DNA of 64,000 nucleotides from the NCBI GenBank assembly GCA_958448165.1, contig CAUDCW010000012.1:1-64000 (forward strand), in the 5' to 3' direction. The DNA is from an uncultured Oscillospiraceae bacterium (GTDB lineage: Bacteria; Bacillota; Clostridia; Oscillospirales; Acutalibacteraceae). The notes below the pieces were generated by a model, which ran no database searches, was not told where the DNA came from, and saw nothing but the letters and a program-made list of their open reading frames with translations. Of this stretch, positions 25,938-34,531 are shown one piece after another. Each line of letters opens with the position of its first letter. The stretch's first letter is position 1. Both the position numbers and the translations under genes were made by a program.

Positions 25938-26022
25938 GGTTGTCGCCGCAAGCGGCTCTTTGAATTAAGAAGCACTCGTAACGAGTGTTTTTATAATTCT
26001 GGGCCGCAAAGCGGCGACAACC
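25938..26022. repeat. 85-bp GTCGC-stem palindromic element (complete copy)
   Basis: GGTTGTCGCCGC (25938-25949) and GCGGCGACAACC (26011-26022) are perfect 12-bp inverted ends. Further in, GCGGCTCTTTGAATTA pairs imperfectly with TAATTCTGGGCCGC. A small inner hairpin CACTCGT-A-ACGAGTG followed by TTTTTAT sits in the centre. Related copies are at 8861-8933 and, partly, at 2279 and 42092. Confidence 0.75.
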
Positions 26023-26042
26023 ATATCTTTACTCTCAACACT

Positions 26043-26516
26043 TCACTCTGCTCTGTTTTTTCTGCTCCGCATCTCCTTAAAAAAGCTTTTGAGTATCTGC
26101 GAGCATTCCTCTTCAAGTACTCCTGCTGTGTATGGCGGCTTGTGATTGTACGGCAAATCAAACATTCTGACAACGCTCTCAACCGAGCCTGCCTTTTTGT
26201 CGCTTGCACCGTAAATAAGCCGTTTTATGCGTGAATTTATTATCGCTCCTGCGCACATCGGGCAAGGCTCAAGCGTTACATAAAGTTCACATTCCCACAG
26301 CCGCCAGCCGCCGAGCCTTTTGCAGGCGTCGTCTATCGCAAGCAGCTCGGCGTGAGCCACTGCGTTTTTGTCGGTTTCACGGCGGTTATAGCCCGTGCCG
26401 ACTATTTCTCCGTCTTTTACAACAACAGCGCCGACAGGCACTTCGCCGATTTGATAAGCCAGCTTTGCCTGCTCAAGCGCTGCGTGCATAAATTTTTCAT
26501 CGTTATTCATAAGCAT
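26043..26516 (-). CDS. tadA: tRNA-specific adenosine deaminase
   Basis: 157 residues. The zinc and catalytic motifs are AVAHAELLAI (His and Glu) and LEPCPMCAGAIINSRI (two Cys). The enzyme converts A34 to inosine in tRNA-Arg(ACG). The ATG at 26516 shares bases with the stop codon of the CPBP gene (TGATG), so translation is probably coupled; an ATG at 26510 is an alternative. The C-terminal KEMRSRKNRAE is basic, as in TadA. Confidence 0.95.
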   Translation of the reverse strand: MLMNNDEKFMHAALEQAKLAYQIGEVPVGAVVVKDGEIVGTGYNRRETDKNAVAHAELLAIDDACKRLGGWRLWECELYVTLEPCPMCAGAIINSRIKRLIYGASDKKAGSVESVVRMFDLPYNHKPPYTAGVLEEECSQILKSFFKEMRSRKNRAE

Positions 26517-27757
26517 CAGAAAGAAAAATACGCAGCCACCGTTTCAAGCGTAATCAGCACTAAAAATACTATCATACCCGGGGAAGCGATAAATGCGCGC
26601 GATTTCTGCGAGTCGGTGATTTTTGATTCCGGTCTTTCAAATTGCATAATGTCTTTGTCACGCTTTGCAAGCATTACAAAAGCAACAATAGCAACCACGC
26701 AGAAAATGGCGTAGTACGCTATAAGTATGGCGTATGTTATGCTTTCGTCATATACGCACATCGTGATATCAAGTATAACGGACAGCAGGTTGTTCAGTCC
26801 GTGAAGAATTATCGACGGTATCAGCGAGCCTGAATAAACCGCCAGATACGCAAAGAACATACCGCCGGCGATAGCAAACGGAATCTGCCCCAGATTGCCG
26901 TGGACAAGACCGAAAATCACCGATGACATCACAATGGCGAAGCCCTGACCGTACGGCTTCAGCGCACCCATAACCGCACCTCGGAACAAGAATTCCTCAC
27001 TCACAGCCGGAACAATTGCAGTGCATAAAACTTGTATAAAAATATAAAACAGGTCTATTTCCGGCGTTGTACTGCTTTCACCGTATGATTTGTTTTCAAT
27101 TCCGATAAGCGTCAGATTGTTTGCGATAAGCTGCGACAGCAGATTGCACAGCGGAATCGCACCGAGTCCGACAAGAAAAACTGCAGCACAGCGCTTTCGA
27201 CTTTTGGTGCGCTTGAATGTCACAGCGTCCGAAAGCTTTGTGTGTGTAAGAGCAAGCAGAATAAAGCCACCGAGAAACATAGAAAGCATTGCGGCTATTG
27301 CGTTGAAAAGCGACGATAGGTTATCGGACTGCGAGCCTATTATGCCGCTGTAAAATACAGCACATAAAGCCGTAAATATCAGTGTCATTGACACAAGCAT
27401 AACGTTTACAGCCCAGCCGGTTCTGTTGCCGAGCTTTCTGACGATTTTTTTCTCGTTTTGCTTTTCCTGCATCAGAACCTGTTCGGGTGACGGTGGATAA
27501 TAATATTGCGCAACAGGCGGAACTGGAGCATACATACGGGGCTCGGGCGGCATATAATAATCCTGCGGATTCGGGTTTGCGTTATACCCTTGACCGGGCG
27601 CATATATGTTCTGATTCTGCTGGTTCTGCGTATTCTGATAATTCCACTGCGGCGGACGGCTGTAATTCTGCACAGTGCCGTTATAATATCCGCCTGATGT
27701 TTGCTCAGACGGCGAAAAGTTATTGCCGCTTGAGCCGTAATTGTTATTGTTCATCAT
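26516..27757 (-). CDS. CPBP-family intramembrane glutamic endopeptidase with N/Q/P/Y-rich N-terminus
   Basis: 413 residues. Residues 1 to about 95 are low complexity, rich in Asn, Gln, Pro, Tyr and Gly. About eight membrane helices follow. The CPBP (CAAX protease/Abi) motifs are VSEEFLFRGAVMGAL (EExxxR) and IFGLVHGNLGQIPFAIAGG (His). These proteases cleave within membranes; bacterial members act in bacteriocin self-immunity or protein processing, and the substrate here is unknown. GAGG lies before two adjacent ATG codons (27757 and 27754). It is the first gene of an operon with tadA. Confidence 0.88.
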   Translation of the reverse strand: MMNNNNYGSSGNNFSPSEQTSGGYYNGTVQNYSRPPQWNYQNTQNQQNQNIYAPGQGYNANPNPQDYYMPPEPRMYAPVPPVAQYYYPPSPEQVLMQEKQNEKKIVRKLGNRTGWAVNVMLVSMTLIFTALCAVFYSGIIGSQSDNLSSLFNAIAAMLSMFLGGFILLALTHTKLSDAVTFKRTKSRKRCAAVFLVGLGAIPLCNLLSQLIANNLTLIGIENKSYGESSTTPEIDLFYIFIQVLCTAIVPAVSEEFLFRGAVMGALKPYGQGFAIVMSSVIFGLVHGNLGQIPFAIAGGMFFAYLAVYSGSLIPSIILHGLNNLLSVILDITMCVYDESITYAILIAYYAIFCVVAIVAFVMLAKRDKDIMQFERPESKITDSQKSRAFIASPGMIVFLVLITLETVAAYFSF

Positions 27758-27784
27758 AAAACCTCGATATATATTAATACGTCA

Positions 27785-27793
27785 ATTATATCA
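27785..27793 (-). promoter_or_regulatory. Extended -10 promoter of the CPBP-tadA operon
   Basis: Minus strand TGATATAAT (27793-27785) has the TGn extension before a perfect -10 box, 28 bp upstream of the start codon. A -35 box is poor (TTGCAT at a 19-bp spacing). Confidence 0.5.
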
Positions 27794-27925
27794 TTTCGCA
27801 GCAAATAAATGCAATAATATAAATATAAAGTTTTAGTGAATTATGGAAAAAGCTTTTATGTCGGTTTAGGGTGACGTTTTTTGTATGGAAATAAGCGGAT
27901 AATGTGTTAAAATTCGTTTGAATGA

Positions 27926-27953
27926 TTGATAAAAGCAAAATTTATGGTATAAT
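27926..27953 (+). promoter_or_regulatory. Promoter upstream of MITE copy B and nusB
   Basis: TTGATA (27926-27931), 16 bp, TATAAT (27948-27953). Transcription would run through the hairpin element at 27973-28143 before reaching nusB at 28163, giving a leader of about 200 nt. Confidence 0.6.
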
Positions 27954-27972
27954 TATAAGATAAAAATACAAG

Positions 27973-28143
27973 GGAAACACTGAACAAATCACGCTGAAAG
28001 CTGTTTGCGAATCTTGCTTGCATATTTTTCGTCAGCCTGACCAAAAAATCCTCGTAATGCGACAGTATTACAGCGGTTTGTTTGTCCAACCTGACGAAAA
28101 ATCTGACGGCGCAATATGCACAAACGATTTATTCAGTGCTTCC
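27973..28143 (+). mobile_element. MITE-like hairpin element, copy B (171 bp)
   Basis: The ends GGAAACACTGAACAAATCACG and GATTTATTCAGTGCTTCC are imperfect inverted repeats. Internal arms TTTTTCGTCAG and CTGACGAAAAA are also inverted, so the whole element can fold as one long hairpin. It is closely similar to copies C (41889) and D (48108). The element occupies the leader of nusB and has no coding capacity of its own. Confidence 0.85.
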
Positions 28144-28162
28144 AAAGAGGACGGGAAAGCAG

Positions 28163-28618
28163 ATGGGTTCAGATAATAACAGAATAAAAGCCAGAGAACA
28201 GGCGTTCTGCCTTTGCTTCAGCGCAGAGCTTGCAAAAGACAATCTTGACGAGATTATTGATTCATACTCCGAGGAGGAGCAGGTGCTTGATTTTGCGGGC
28301 GAGCTTGCAAAAGGCTGTATGAGCAATGCCGAAAAATGCGACGAGATTATCTCACGCTATCTTAAAAAATGGAAGCTGTCAAGAATTCCGAAGGTTTCAA
28401 AAACGCTTTTGCGCCTTTCGGTTTATCAGCTTGTTTTCTGCCCGGACAACACAATGGGTGAAAACCCTGTAGGCATTATAATAAATGACGCTGTCCGTCT
28501 TGCCAAAAAGTATGCAACCGACGAGGACGCCTCATTTATCAACGGCGTTCTGGGCGGTGTCGCAAAAGCGCTTGAGAGCGGCGAGCTTACAACAGAGAGT
28601 GCAAAAGCAGATGAATAA
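28163..28618 (+). CDS. nusB: Transcription antitermination factor NusB
   Basis: 151 residues from the ATG at 28163 (start MGSDNNRIKAREQAFCLCFSAEL). The all-helical NusB domain has KLSRIPKVSKTLLRLSVYQLVF and VGIIINDAVRLAKKYATDEDASFINGVLGGVAK, the conserved C-terminal motif. NusB with NusE/S10 binds boxA RNA for rRNA antitermination. The frame is open upstream into the hairpin element, but those residues are not NusB-like. It overlaps the next gene by 8 bp. Confidence 0.94.
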   Translation: MGSDNNRIKAREQAFCLCFSAELAKDNLDEIIDSYSEEEQVLDFAGELAKGCMSNAEKCDEIISRYLKKWKLSRIPKVSKTLLRLSVYQLVFCPDNTMGENPVGIIINDAVRLAKKYATDEDASFINGVLGGVAKALESGELTTESAKADE

Positions 28619-29540
28619 GGCTTATCTTGCGTTTGACACAAGCAACTACACGACCTCTGCGGCGCTTTACCGTGACGGCGAAATCCGCCAGAGCAAAAAG
28701 CTTCTTCCCGTTAAAAAGGGTCAGGCAGGACTGCGCCAGAGCGATGCGGTTTTTCACCACACCTCACAGCTTCACACAGTGTTTGACAGCCTTGATTTAT
28801 CGGATTGTGATATACAGGCTGTCGGTGCGTCATTTACGCCGAGGAGCGAGCAAGGCTCGTATATGCCGTGCTTTACGGTCGGCAGCTCGACGGCGCAGAT
28901 TGTGTCAAAGCTTTTGGGAGTGCCGCTTTATAAATTTTCGCACCAGCAGGGACATATTGCGGCGGCGGTTTATTCAAGCGGAAAGGAAGAGCTTTTAAGC
29001 CGTGACTTCATCGCTTTTCATATATCGGGCGGCACAACCGAGGCTGTGCTGGTTACACCCGATGACGAAAATATTATTTCGACCCGTATTATCGCACAGA
29101 CGCTTGACCTGAACGCAGGACAGGCGGTGGACAGAACAGGTCTTATGCTCGGGCTTGATTTTCCGTGCGGAGCACAGCTTGAACAGCTTGCGCTGAAAAG
29201 CCAAAGAAGCTTCAGCCCTAAGCCAACGCTTAAGGGCTGTGACTGCTGTATTTCGGGTCTTGAAAACAAGTGCAGAAAAATGCTCGACGACGGCGAAAAG
29301 GGCGAGGACGTTGCACTTTTCTGTCTTAAATATATTGAACAAACCTTGCTGTCTATGAGCCGACAGCTTCTGAAAAAATACGGACAGCTGCCGATACTCT
29401 TTGCAGGGGGAGTAATGAGCAATTCGATAATAAAAGAGGGCTTGAACAGAGAGCTTGACTGCTGCTTTGCAAAGCCTGAATTTTCCTGTGACAACGCCGC
29501 AGGAGTGGCGTATCTTACATATCTTGCACATCGGAGGTGA
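28611..29540 (+). CDS. TsaD/Kae1-like (peptidase M22 family) paralogue
   Basis: 309 residues. It starts YLAFDTSNYTTSAALY (ASKHA phosphate-1 motif) and has HQQGH at 111-115 (metal-binding HxxxH), HISGGTTEAVLV, an AGQAVDRTGLMLGL segment, FAGGVMSN and a C-terminal FSCDNAAGVAYL with the metal Asp. These match TsaD, the t6A37 tRNA modification enzyme, but the sequence is divergent and shorter than typical TsaD (about 335-340), and the place between nusB and xseA is where Clostridia often carry a second copy. It is more likely a paralogue than the main TsaD; its role is unknown. Confidence 0.82.
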   Translation: MNKAYLAFDTSNYTTSAALYRDGEIRQSKKLLPVKKGQAGLRQSDAVFHHTSQLHTVFDSLDLSDCDIQAVGASFTPRSEQGSYMPCFTVGSSTAQIVSKLLGVPLYKFSHQQGHIAAAVYSSGKEELLSRDFIAFHISGGTTEAVLVTPDDENIISTRIIAQTLDLNAGQAVDRTGLMLGLDFPCGAQLEQLALKSQRSFSPKPTLKGCDCCISGLENKCRKMLDDGEKGEDVALFCLKYIEQTLLSMSRQLLKKYGQLPILFAGGVMSNSIIKEGLNRELDCCFAKPEFSCDNAAGVAYLTYLAHRR

Positions 29541-29545
29541 CAACC

Positions 29546-30739
29546 TTGAGCGTCGGAATACTCACTGTATCGCAGATCAATTTCTATATTAAATCAATCG
29601 TTGACAACGACCCACGGCTTAAATCTGTCTTTGTTTGCGGTGAGCTTTCAAATTTTACAAGGCACTACAAGTCGGGTCACCTCTATTTTTCGCTTAAAGA
29701 CGACAAATCGCTGATAAAATCGGTTATGTTTTCATCAGCCGCCTCAAGACTGCGTTTTGCACCGTCTGACGGTATGAAGGTGATAGTCAGGGGCAGAATC
29801 TCGGTCTATGAGCCGAGCGGACAGTATCAGCTGTACGTTGAGGATATGCAGCCTGACGGTGCAGGCGCACTTGCCCTTGCTTATGAACAGCTCAAATCAA
29901 AGCTTGAAAAGGAAGGACTTTTTGATTCAAGGCACAAAAAGCCGATTCCGCAGTTTCCGAAAAAGGTCGGCGTTATCACATCGCCGACGGGAGCCGCAAG
30001 GCGAGATATTGAAAACATCATCTCACGCCGATATCCGTGTGCAGAGATAATTCTTTATCCCGTTACGGTTCAGGGCGACACAGCACCTGCCCAGCTTGTG
30101 AACGCCGTGGAATATATGGACGGCAAAAGCGACGTTGTTATTATCGGCAGAGGCGGCGGCTCGGCAGAGGACTTGTGGGCGTTCAATGATGAGCGCCTTG
30201 CAAGAACAATATATGACTGCAACACTCCGGTGATTTCAGCCGTAGGGCACGAAACCGATTTTACAATCTGCGACTTTGTGTCGGATTTGCGTGCGCCGAC
30301 ACCGTCTGCTGCGGCAGAGCTTGCAGTGCCTGACAGGGAGGAGCTTTTCGGCTTTCTGCTGCAAAGAAAAGACACCCTGCAGCGGCTTATAAAGTCTAAA
30401 ATCACCGGTGGCGAAGAAAAGCTCAGAGCAATACGCCGCAGCGTGCTTTTTTCGCCCGAAAAATATATAGCCGAAAAATCCCTTAAGGCTGATATCTGCA
30501 CAAGGGCATTTCAGGCGGCGGTAGATAACTATATTTCAAAAAAAGAAAATTCGCTCAGATATTCGGCGGTGGCGCTTTCGCACTTAAGTCCTCTGAATAT
30601 TCTGTCAAGGGGCTACGCTTTGCCGACAAAAAACGGCAAAACCGTAAAATCCGTCAAAGAGGTAGAAAAGAGCGATAAAATAAAATTAATTTTGAACGAC
30701 GGCAGCATATGCTGCACAGCGGAGGAAATAAATGAGTAA
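29546..30739 (+). CDS. xseA: Exodeoxyribonuclease VII large subunit
   Basis: 397 residues. The N-terminal OB domain is VSQINFYIKSIVDNDPRLKSVFVCGELSNF. The catalytic core has KVGVITSPTGAARRDIENIISRRYP, IIGRGGGSAEDLWAFNDERLARTIY and PVISAVGHETDFTICDFVSDLRAPTPSAAAEL. It degrades single-stranded DNA with XseB. The TTG at 29546 is preferred over the GTG at 29537 because GGAGGTG (29533-29539) lies 6 nt before it and overlaps the GTG. Its 3' end overlaps xseB by 8 bp. Confidence 0.95.
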   Translation: MSVGILTVSQINFYIKSIVDNDPRLKSVFVCGELSNFTRHYKSGHLYFSLKDDKSLIKSVMFSSAASRLRFAPSDGMKVIVRGRISVYEPSGQYQLYVEDMQPDGAGALALAYEQLKSKLEKEGLFDSRHKKPIPQFPKKVGVITSPTGAARRDIENIISRRYPCAEIILYPVTVQGDTAPAQLVNAVEYMDGKSDVVIIGRGGGSAEDLWAFNDERLARTIYDCNTPVISAVGHETDFTICDFVSDLRAPTPSAAAELAVPDREELFGFLLQRKDTLQRLIKSKITGGEEKLRAIRRSVLFSPEKYIAEKSLKADICTRAFQAAVDNYISKKENSLRYSAVALSHLSPLNILSRGYALPTKNGKTVKSVKEVEKSDKIKLILNDGSICCTAEEINE

Positions 30740-30935
30740 GGATATTTCGTATGAGGATGCAATGAAGAGAATTGACGAGATTGTCGATTGTCTTGAAAAG
30801 GGCGAGGTTTCTCTTGATGAAGCGCTCAGGCTTTTTGAAGAGGGTACATCGCTGACCGGGCTTTGCTATGAAAAGCTGGAAAATGCAAAGCAGAAAATAA
30901 CCGAGATAAAGGTGGACGAGCAAGTTGAGCAGTAA
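30732..30935 (+). CDS. xseB: Exodeoxyribonuclease VII small subunit
   Basis: 67 residues, the usual size. The conserved helical hairpin DAMKRIDEIVDCLEKGEVSLDEALRLFEEGTSL is present. It overlaps xseA by 8 bp and ispA by 11 bp, so the three are translationally coupled. GCGGAGG upstream of the ATG is the ribosome binding site. Confidence 0.94.
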   Translation: MSKDISYEDAMKRIDEIVDCLEKGEVSLDEALRLFEEGTSLTGLCYEKLENAKQKITEIKVDEQVEQ

Positions 30936-31809
30936 TACAGTGAACGAGGATATAAAGCTTATTGAGGAGGCTCTTGAGAGCTTTTTGCCAAGCGGCGATT
31001 GTCTTGAAAAAAACGTAGTTGACGCTATGCGCTACAGCCTTATGGCAGGCGGCAAGCGTGTCCGTCCAAGGCTTGTGCTTGAGTTTGCACGCTTAATCGG
31101 CGAGAAGGACGAGGAGGTTCTGCCGTTAGCCTGCGCTGTTGAGATGATTCATACATACTCACTTATACACGACGACCTGCCCTGTATGGACGATGACGAC
31201 ACACGCCGTGGCAAGCCGTCAAACCACAAGGTTTTCGGAGAGGCTGTCGCACTGCTTGCGGGCGACGCACTGCTTACTCTTGCGTTTAAGACGGTGTTTT
31301 CGGGTCTTAGCTCAAAAAACGCCTGCAGACGTGCAAAATGCGCCGAGCTTCTTGCGGAATTCGCAGGGGCAACAGGTATGATAGGCGGACAGATTATCGA
31401 CCTTGAGAGCGAGGGGAAGGCTCCCGAGCGTGAAAGACTTGAAATAATGGACAAAAAGAAAACAGGCTGTCTTATCAAGGCCGCCTGTCTGCTCGGCTGT
31501 GTCGGAGCAGGAATTTTTGACGAGGAAAAGCTAAATGCCGCAGAAAGCTACGGCGAGAGCATCGGTCTTGCATTTCAGATTGTTGACGATATACTTGACG
31601 TGACATCGACAACTCAGCAACTCGGCAAGCCTGTCGGCAGTGACTTGCAGCAGGATAAGGCGACATATGTTTCACTGCTCGGTGTTGACGAATGTAAACG
31701 TCTTGCAGATGAGCTTACCGATAAAGCACTCAGCAGTCTTGATGTATTTGACGGCGACAGCACCGCATTAAAGGAGCTTGCGCTTTCGCTTGCAAACCGC
31801 AATATTTAA
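30925..31809 (+). CDS. ispA: Farnesyl/geranyl diphosphate synthase (polyprenyl synthetase)
   Basis: 294 residues. It has LMAGGKRVRPRLVLEF, the first Asp-rich motif in HDDLPCMDDDDTRRGKPSNHKVFGE, GQIIDLESEGK, KKTGCLIKAACLLGC, and the second Asp-rich motif QIVDDILDVTST. It condenses isopentenyl and dimethylallyl diphosphates to farnesyl diphosphate for undecaprenyl and quinone chains. The start is TTG at 30925, with AAAGGTGG 9 nt upstream. It precedes dxs, giving an isoprenoid pair. Confidence 0.94.
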   Translation: MSSNTVNEDIKLIEEALESFLPSGDCLEKNVVDAMRYSLMAGGKRVRPRLVLEFARLIGEKDEEVLPLACAVEMIHTYSLIHDDLPCMDDDDTRRGKPSNHKVFGEAVALLAGDALLTLAFKTVFSGLSSKNACRRAKCAELLAEFAGATGMIGGQIIDLESEGKAPERERLEIMDKKKTGCLIKAACLLGCVGAGIFDEEKLNAAESYGESIGLAFQIVDDILDVTSTTQQLGKPVGSDLQQDKATYVSLLGVDECKRLADELTDKALSSLDVFDGDSTALKELALSLANRNI

Positions 31810-31836
31810 TTTTTATATATAAAAAGGACAGGAAAG

Positions 31837-33705
31837 ATGGAACAGGAATCAGTTGTTGAAACGGTGAAATCACCGAAGGACCTTCAAAAACTGAATGAAA
31901 AACAGCTTGAACAGCTTTGTGAAGAAATAAGGCAGATAATAGTAAATGTTGTTTCAAAAAACGGCGGACATCTTGCCTCAAACCTCGGCACGGTTGAGCT
32001 GACCGTTGCTCTGCACAGGGTTTTCGGCGATGAAAACGACAGCATCGTCTGGGACGTCGGACACCAGAGCTATACCCACAAGATACTGACAGGCAGACTT
32101 GACGATATCTATTCAATTCGCACCGAGGGCGGTATATCGGGCTTCCCGAAACGGGAGGAAAGTCCCTATGATGCCTTCAATGTCGGACACAGCAGTACAT
32201 CAATTTCTGCGGCTTACGGCATAGCAGTGGCAAAGCAGCTTCGCTCGCTCGGCGGCAGTACAATTGCCGTTATCGGCGACGGAGCTTTAAGCGGCGGACT
32301 GGCACTTGAGGGCATTAACAACGCAGGCAAGTGCAAGAAGAATTTTATAGTAGTTCTCAACGACAACAAGATGTCGATTTCACGCAATGTCGGTGCACTG
32401 GCACGTTATCTCGGCGGAATAAGAATGAACCCGAAATATCTGCGGCTTAAGTCGAGGGTAGAGAGGATACTCGGTAAAATGCCGATTCTCGGAAGTCCGA
32501 TAAGAAAAATTCTGAAACGCTCAAAATCAAGGGTCAGGAACCTTGTGTATAAAAGAACACTTTTTGACGATATGGGCTTTGCGTATTACGGCCCCGTTGA
32601 CGGTCACAATATTCAGGATCTGGAGCGTGCGTTTTCGGCAGCAAAAAGCGTGAACGGCCCTGTTATCGTTCACGTTGTCACAATAAAGGGCAAGGGATAT
32701 TCCTTTGCCGAGAACGACCCAAAAAGCTTTCACGGCGTCGGCGGCTTTGACATTGACACCGGCGAGCCGCTTTCATCAAGGCGTGATTTTTCTGGCGTTT
32801 TCGGCGACTGTATTCTCAATCTTGCCTATGAAAATGAAAAAATCTGCGCAATTACAGCCGCTATGGCGACGGGTACGGGACTTGTCAGATTTGCAAAAAA
32901 GCACAAGGAGCGTTTCTTTGACGTCGGCATCGCCGAGGAACACGCAGTGACCTTTGCCTGCGGTCTTGCAACCAAGGGTATGATACCTGTTTTTGCAGTG
33001 TATTCCACATTCTTACAGCGCAGTATTGACCAGATAATCCACGATGCGGCGATGCAGAACCTGCACATTGTGCTTGCAATCGACCGTGCAGGCGTTGTCG
33101 GCACGGACGGCGAAACGCATCAGGGCGTTTTTGACGTTGCACTGCTCAACTCTGTGCCAAACATCACAATTTACAGTCCGTGCTATTTTGACGAGCTGGA
33201 ATACTATATTGACAAGGCGATAAACACCGACAGCGGCGTTGCGGCGGTTCGGTATCCCAAGGGCGGTCAGCCTTATAAGCCGCTCGAGTTTGAATGCAGC
33301 GACAAGCCGTTTGACTTTTTCGGCGACAAAAACGCCGATGTGCTGCTTGTCACCTACGGCAGACTTTTTGCCAAAGCCTGCCGTGCACTTGATGAGCTTA
33401 AAGAGCAGGGAAAAGGCTTTTGCATATTAAAGCTCAATCAGATAAAGCCTGTTGATGCCGACGCCTTGAAGCAGTCGCTTGGCTTTAAGAAAATCCTCTT
33501 CTTCGAGGAGGGTATGAAGTCGGGCGGCGTCGGCGAGAGCTTTGAAATAAAGCTTGACGAGCTGGGCTACAGCGGCAAATGCACTGTATTTGCCATTGAA
33601 GATGAATTTGTAAAGCAGGCGTCTGTTGACCGTTCACTTGAGATACTGGGACTTGACGAAGCTTCAATGGCGAAATCGGTCTTAAAAGCTTATGAGGAGG
33701 TGTGA
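31837..33705 (+). CDS. dxs: 1-deoxy-D-xylulose-5-phosphate synthase
   Basis: 622 residues. The thiamine-diphosphate motif is VIGDGALSGGLALEGINNAG through VVLNDNKMSIS. HIVWD-type opening segments (IVWDVGHQSYTHKILTGR) and the transketolase Pyr domain (FFDVGIAEEHAVTFACGLA, AIDRAGVVGTDGETHQGVFDVALL) are present, with the C-terminal transketolase domain after about 490. It makes DXP from pyruvate and glyceraldehyde-3-phosphate, the first step of the MEP isoprenoid pathway. GGACAGGAAAG precedes the ATG. Confidence 0.96.
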   Translation: MEQESVVETVKSPKDLQKLNEKQLEQLCEEIRQIIVNVVSKNGGHLASNLGTVELTVALHRVFGDENDSIVWDVGHQSYTHKILTGRLDDIYSIRTEGGISGFPKREESPYDAFNVGHSSTSISAAYGIAVAKQLRSLGGSTIAVIGDGALSGGLALEGINNAGKCKKNFIVVLNDNKMSISRNVGALARYLGGIRMNPKYLRLKSRVERILGKMPILGSPIRKILKRSKSRVRNLVYKRTLFDDMGFAYYGPVDGHNIQDLERAFSAAKSVNGPVIVHVVTIKGKGYSFAENDPKSFHGVGGFDIDTGEPLSSRRDFSGVFGDCILNLAYENEKICAITAAMATGTGLVRFAKKHKERFFDVGIAEEHAVTFACGLATKGMIPVFAVYSTFLQRSIDQIIHDAAMQNLHIVLAIDRAGVVGTDGETHQGVFDVALLNSVPNITIYSPCYFDELEYYIDKAINTDSGVAAVRYPKGGQPYKPLEFECSDKPFDFFGDKNADVLLVTYGRLFAKACRALDELKEQGKGFCILKLNQIKPVDADALKQSLGFKKILFFEEGMKSGGVGESFEIKLDELGYSGKCTVFAIEDEFVKQASVDRSLEILGLDEASMAKSVLKAYEEV

Positions 33706-33707
33706 GT

Positions 33708-34526
33708 GTGGCAGAAAAGAAAAGGCTTGACACTCTTGTTTTTGAAAAAGGCTACGCTCAGAGCAGGGAAAAAGCAAAGGCTTATATTATGGCAGGGCTT
33801 GTCTATTGCGACAACCAGAAGGCTGATAAGCCGGGTGCGGTCTATCCTGTTGACGTTAAGCTTGAGGTCCGTGCGTCATCACCGAAGTATGTCAGCCGCG
33901 GCGGCTTTAAGCTTGAAAAGGCAATGAGTGTATTTGACATAGATTTAAACGGCAAAATCACAATGGATATCGGCGCATCAACCGGCGGCTTTACCGACTG
34001 TATGCTGCAAAACGGCGCAGTCAAGGTGTATTCGATAGACGTCGGATACGGTCAGCTTGACTGGAAGCTGCGCAACGACAGCCGTGTTGTAAATATGGAG
34101 CGGCAGAACATCAGAAAGCTCCAACCCGAGCAGGTGCCCGATGAAATCGACTTTTTCAGCGTTGACGTTTCTTTCATATCGCTTCGCCTTGTTCTGCCTG
34201 TTGCAAGACAGTTCCTTAAAAACGGCGGCAGAGCAGTTTGCCTTATCAAGCCGCAGTTTGAGGCAGGCCGTGAAAACGTCGGCAAAAAGGGCGTTGTGCG
34301 TGACCCGAAGGTTCACCAAAGTGTAATTGAGCAGATAACAGGCTTCTGTCTTGACAACGGCTTTAATGTTCTGGGACTTGATTTTTCACCGATAAAGGGA
34401 CCCGAGGGGAATATAGAATACCTTATTTATATCGAAAAAACAGACGGTGAAACACAGATGCTCACCGACAAAACGCCGCTGATGCTCACCGAAGAATCGC
34501 ACAATGAGCTTGATAAAAGGGAGTGA
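33708..34526 (+). CDS. tlyA: TlyA-family rRNA 2'-O-methyltransferase
   Basis: 272 residues. The N-terminal S4 RNA-binding domain is RLDTLVFEKGYAQSREKAKAYIMAGLVYCDNQ. The FtsJ/RrmJ methyltransferase domain follows with MDIGASTGGFTDCMLQNGAVKVYSIDVGYGQL (SAM site), FFSVDVSFISLRLVLP and LIKPQFEAGRENVGKKGVVRD. TlyA methylates 16S and/or 23S rRNA ribose. The GTG at 33708 is 7 nt from GAGGAGG; a GTG at 33702 overlaps the dxs stop. Confidence 0.92.
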   Translation: MAEKKRLDTLVFEKGYAQSREKAKAYIMAGLVYCDNQKADKPGAVYPVDVKLEVRASSPKYVSRGGFKLEKAMSVFDIDLNGKITMDIGASTGGFTDCMLQNGAVKVYSIDVGYGQLDWKLRNDSRVVNMERQNIRKLQPEQVPDEIDFFSVDVSFISLRLVLPVARQFLKNGGRAVCLIKPQFEAGRENVGKKGVVRDPKVHQSVIEQITGFCLDNGFNVLGLDFSPIKGPEGNIEYLIYIEKTDGETQMLTDKTPLMLTEESHNELDKRE

Positions 34527-34531
34527 GAGCG

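Noticed and set aside
28082..28162. N-terminal extension of NusB through the hairpin element
   Set aside because: The extra residues come from the repeat and do not resemble NusB; the ATG at 28163 gives the normal length.
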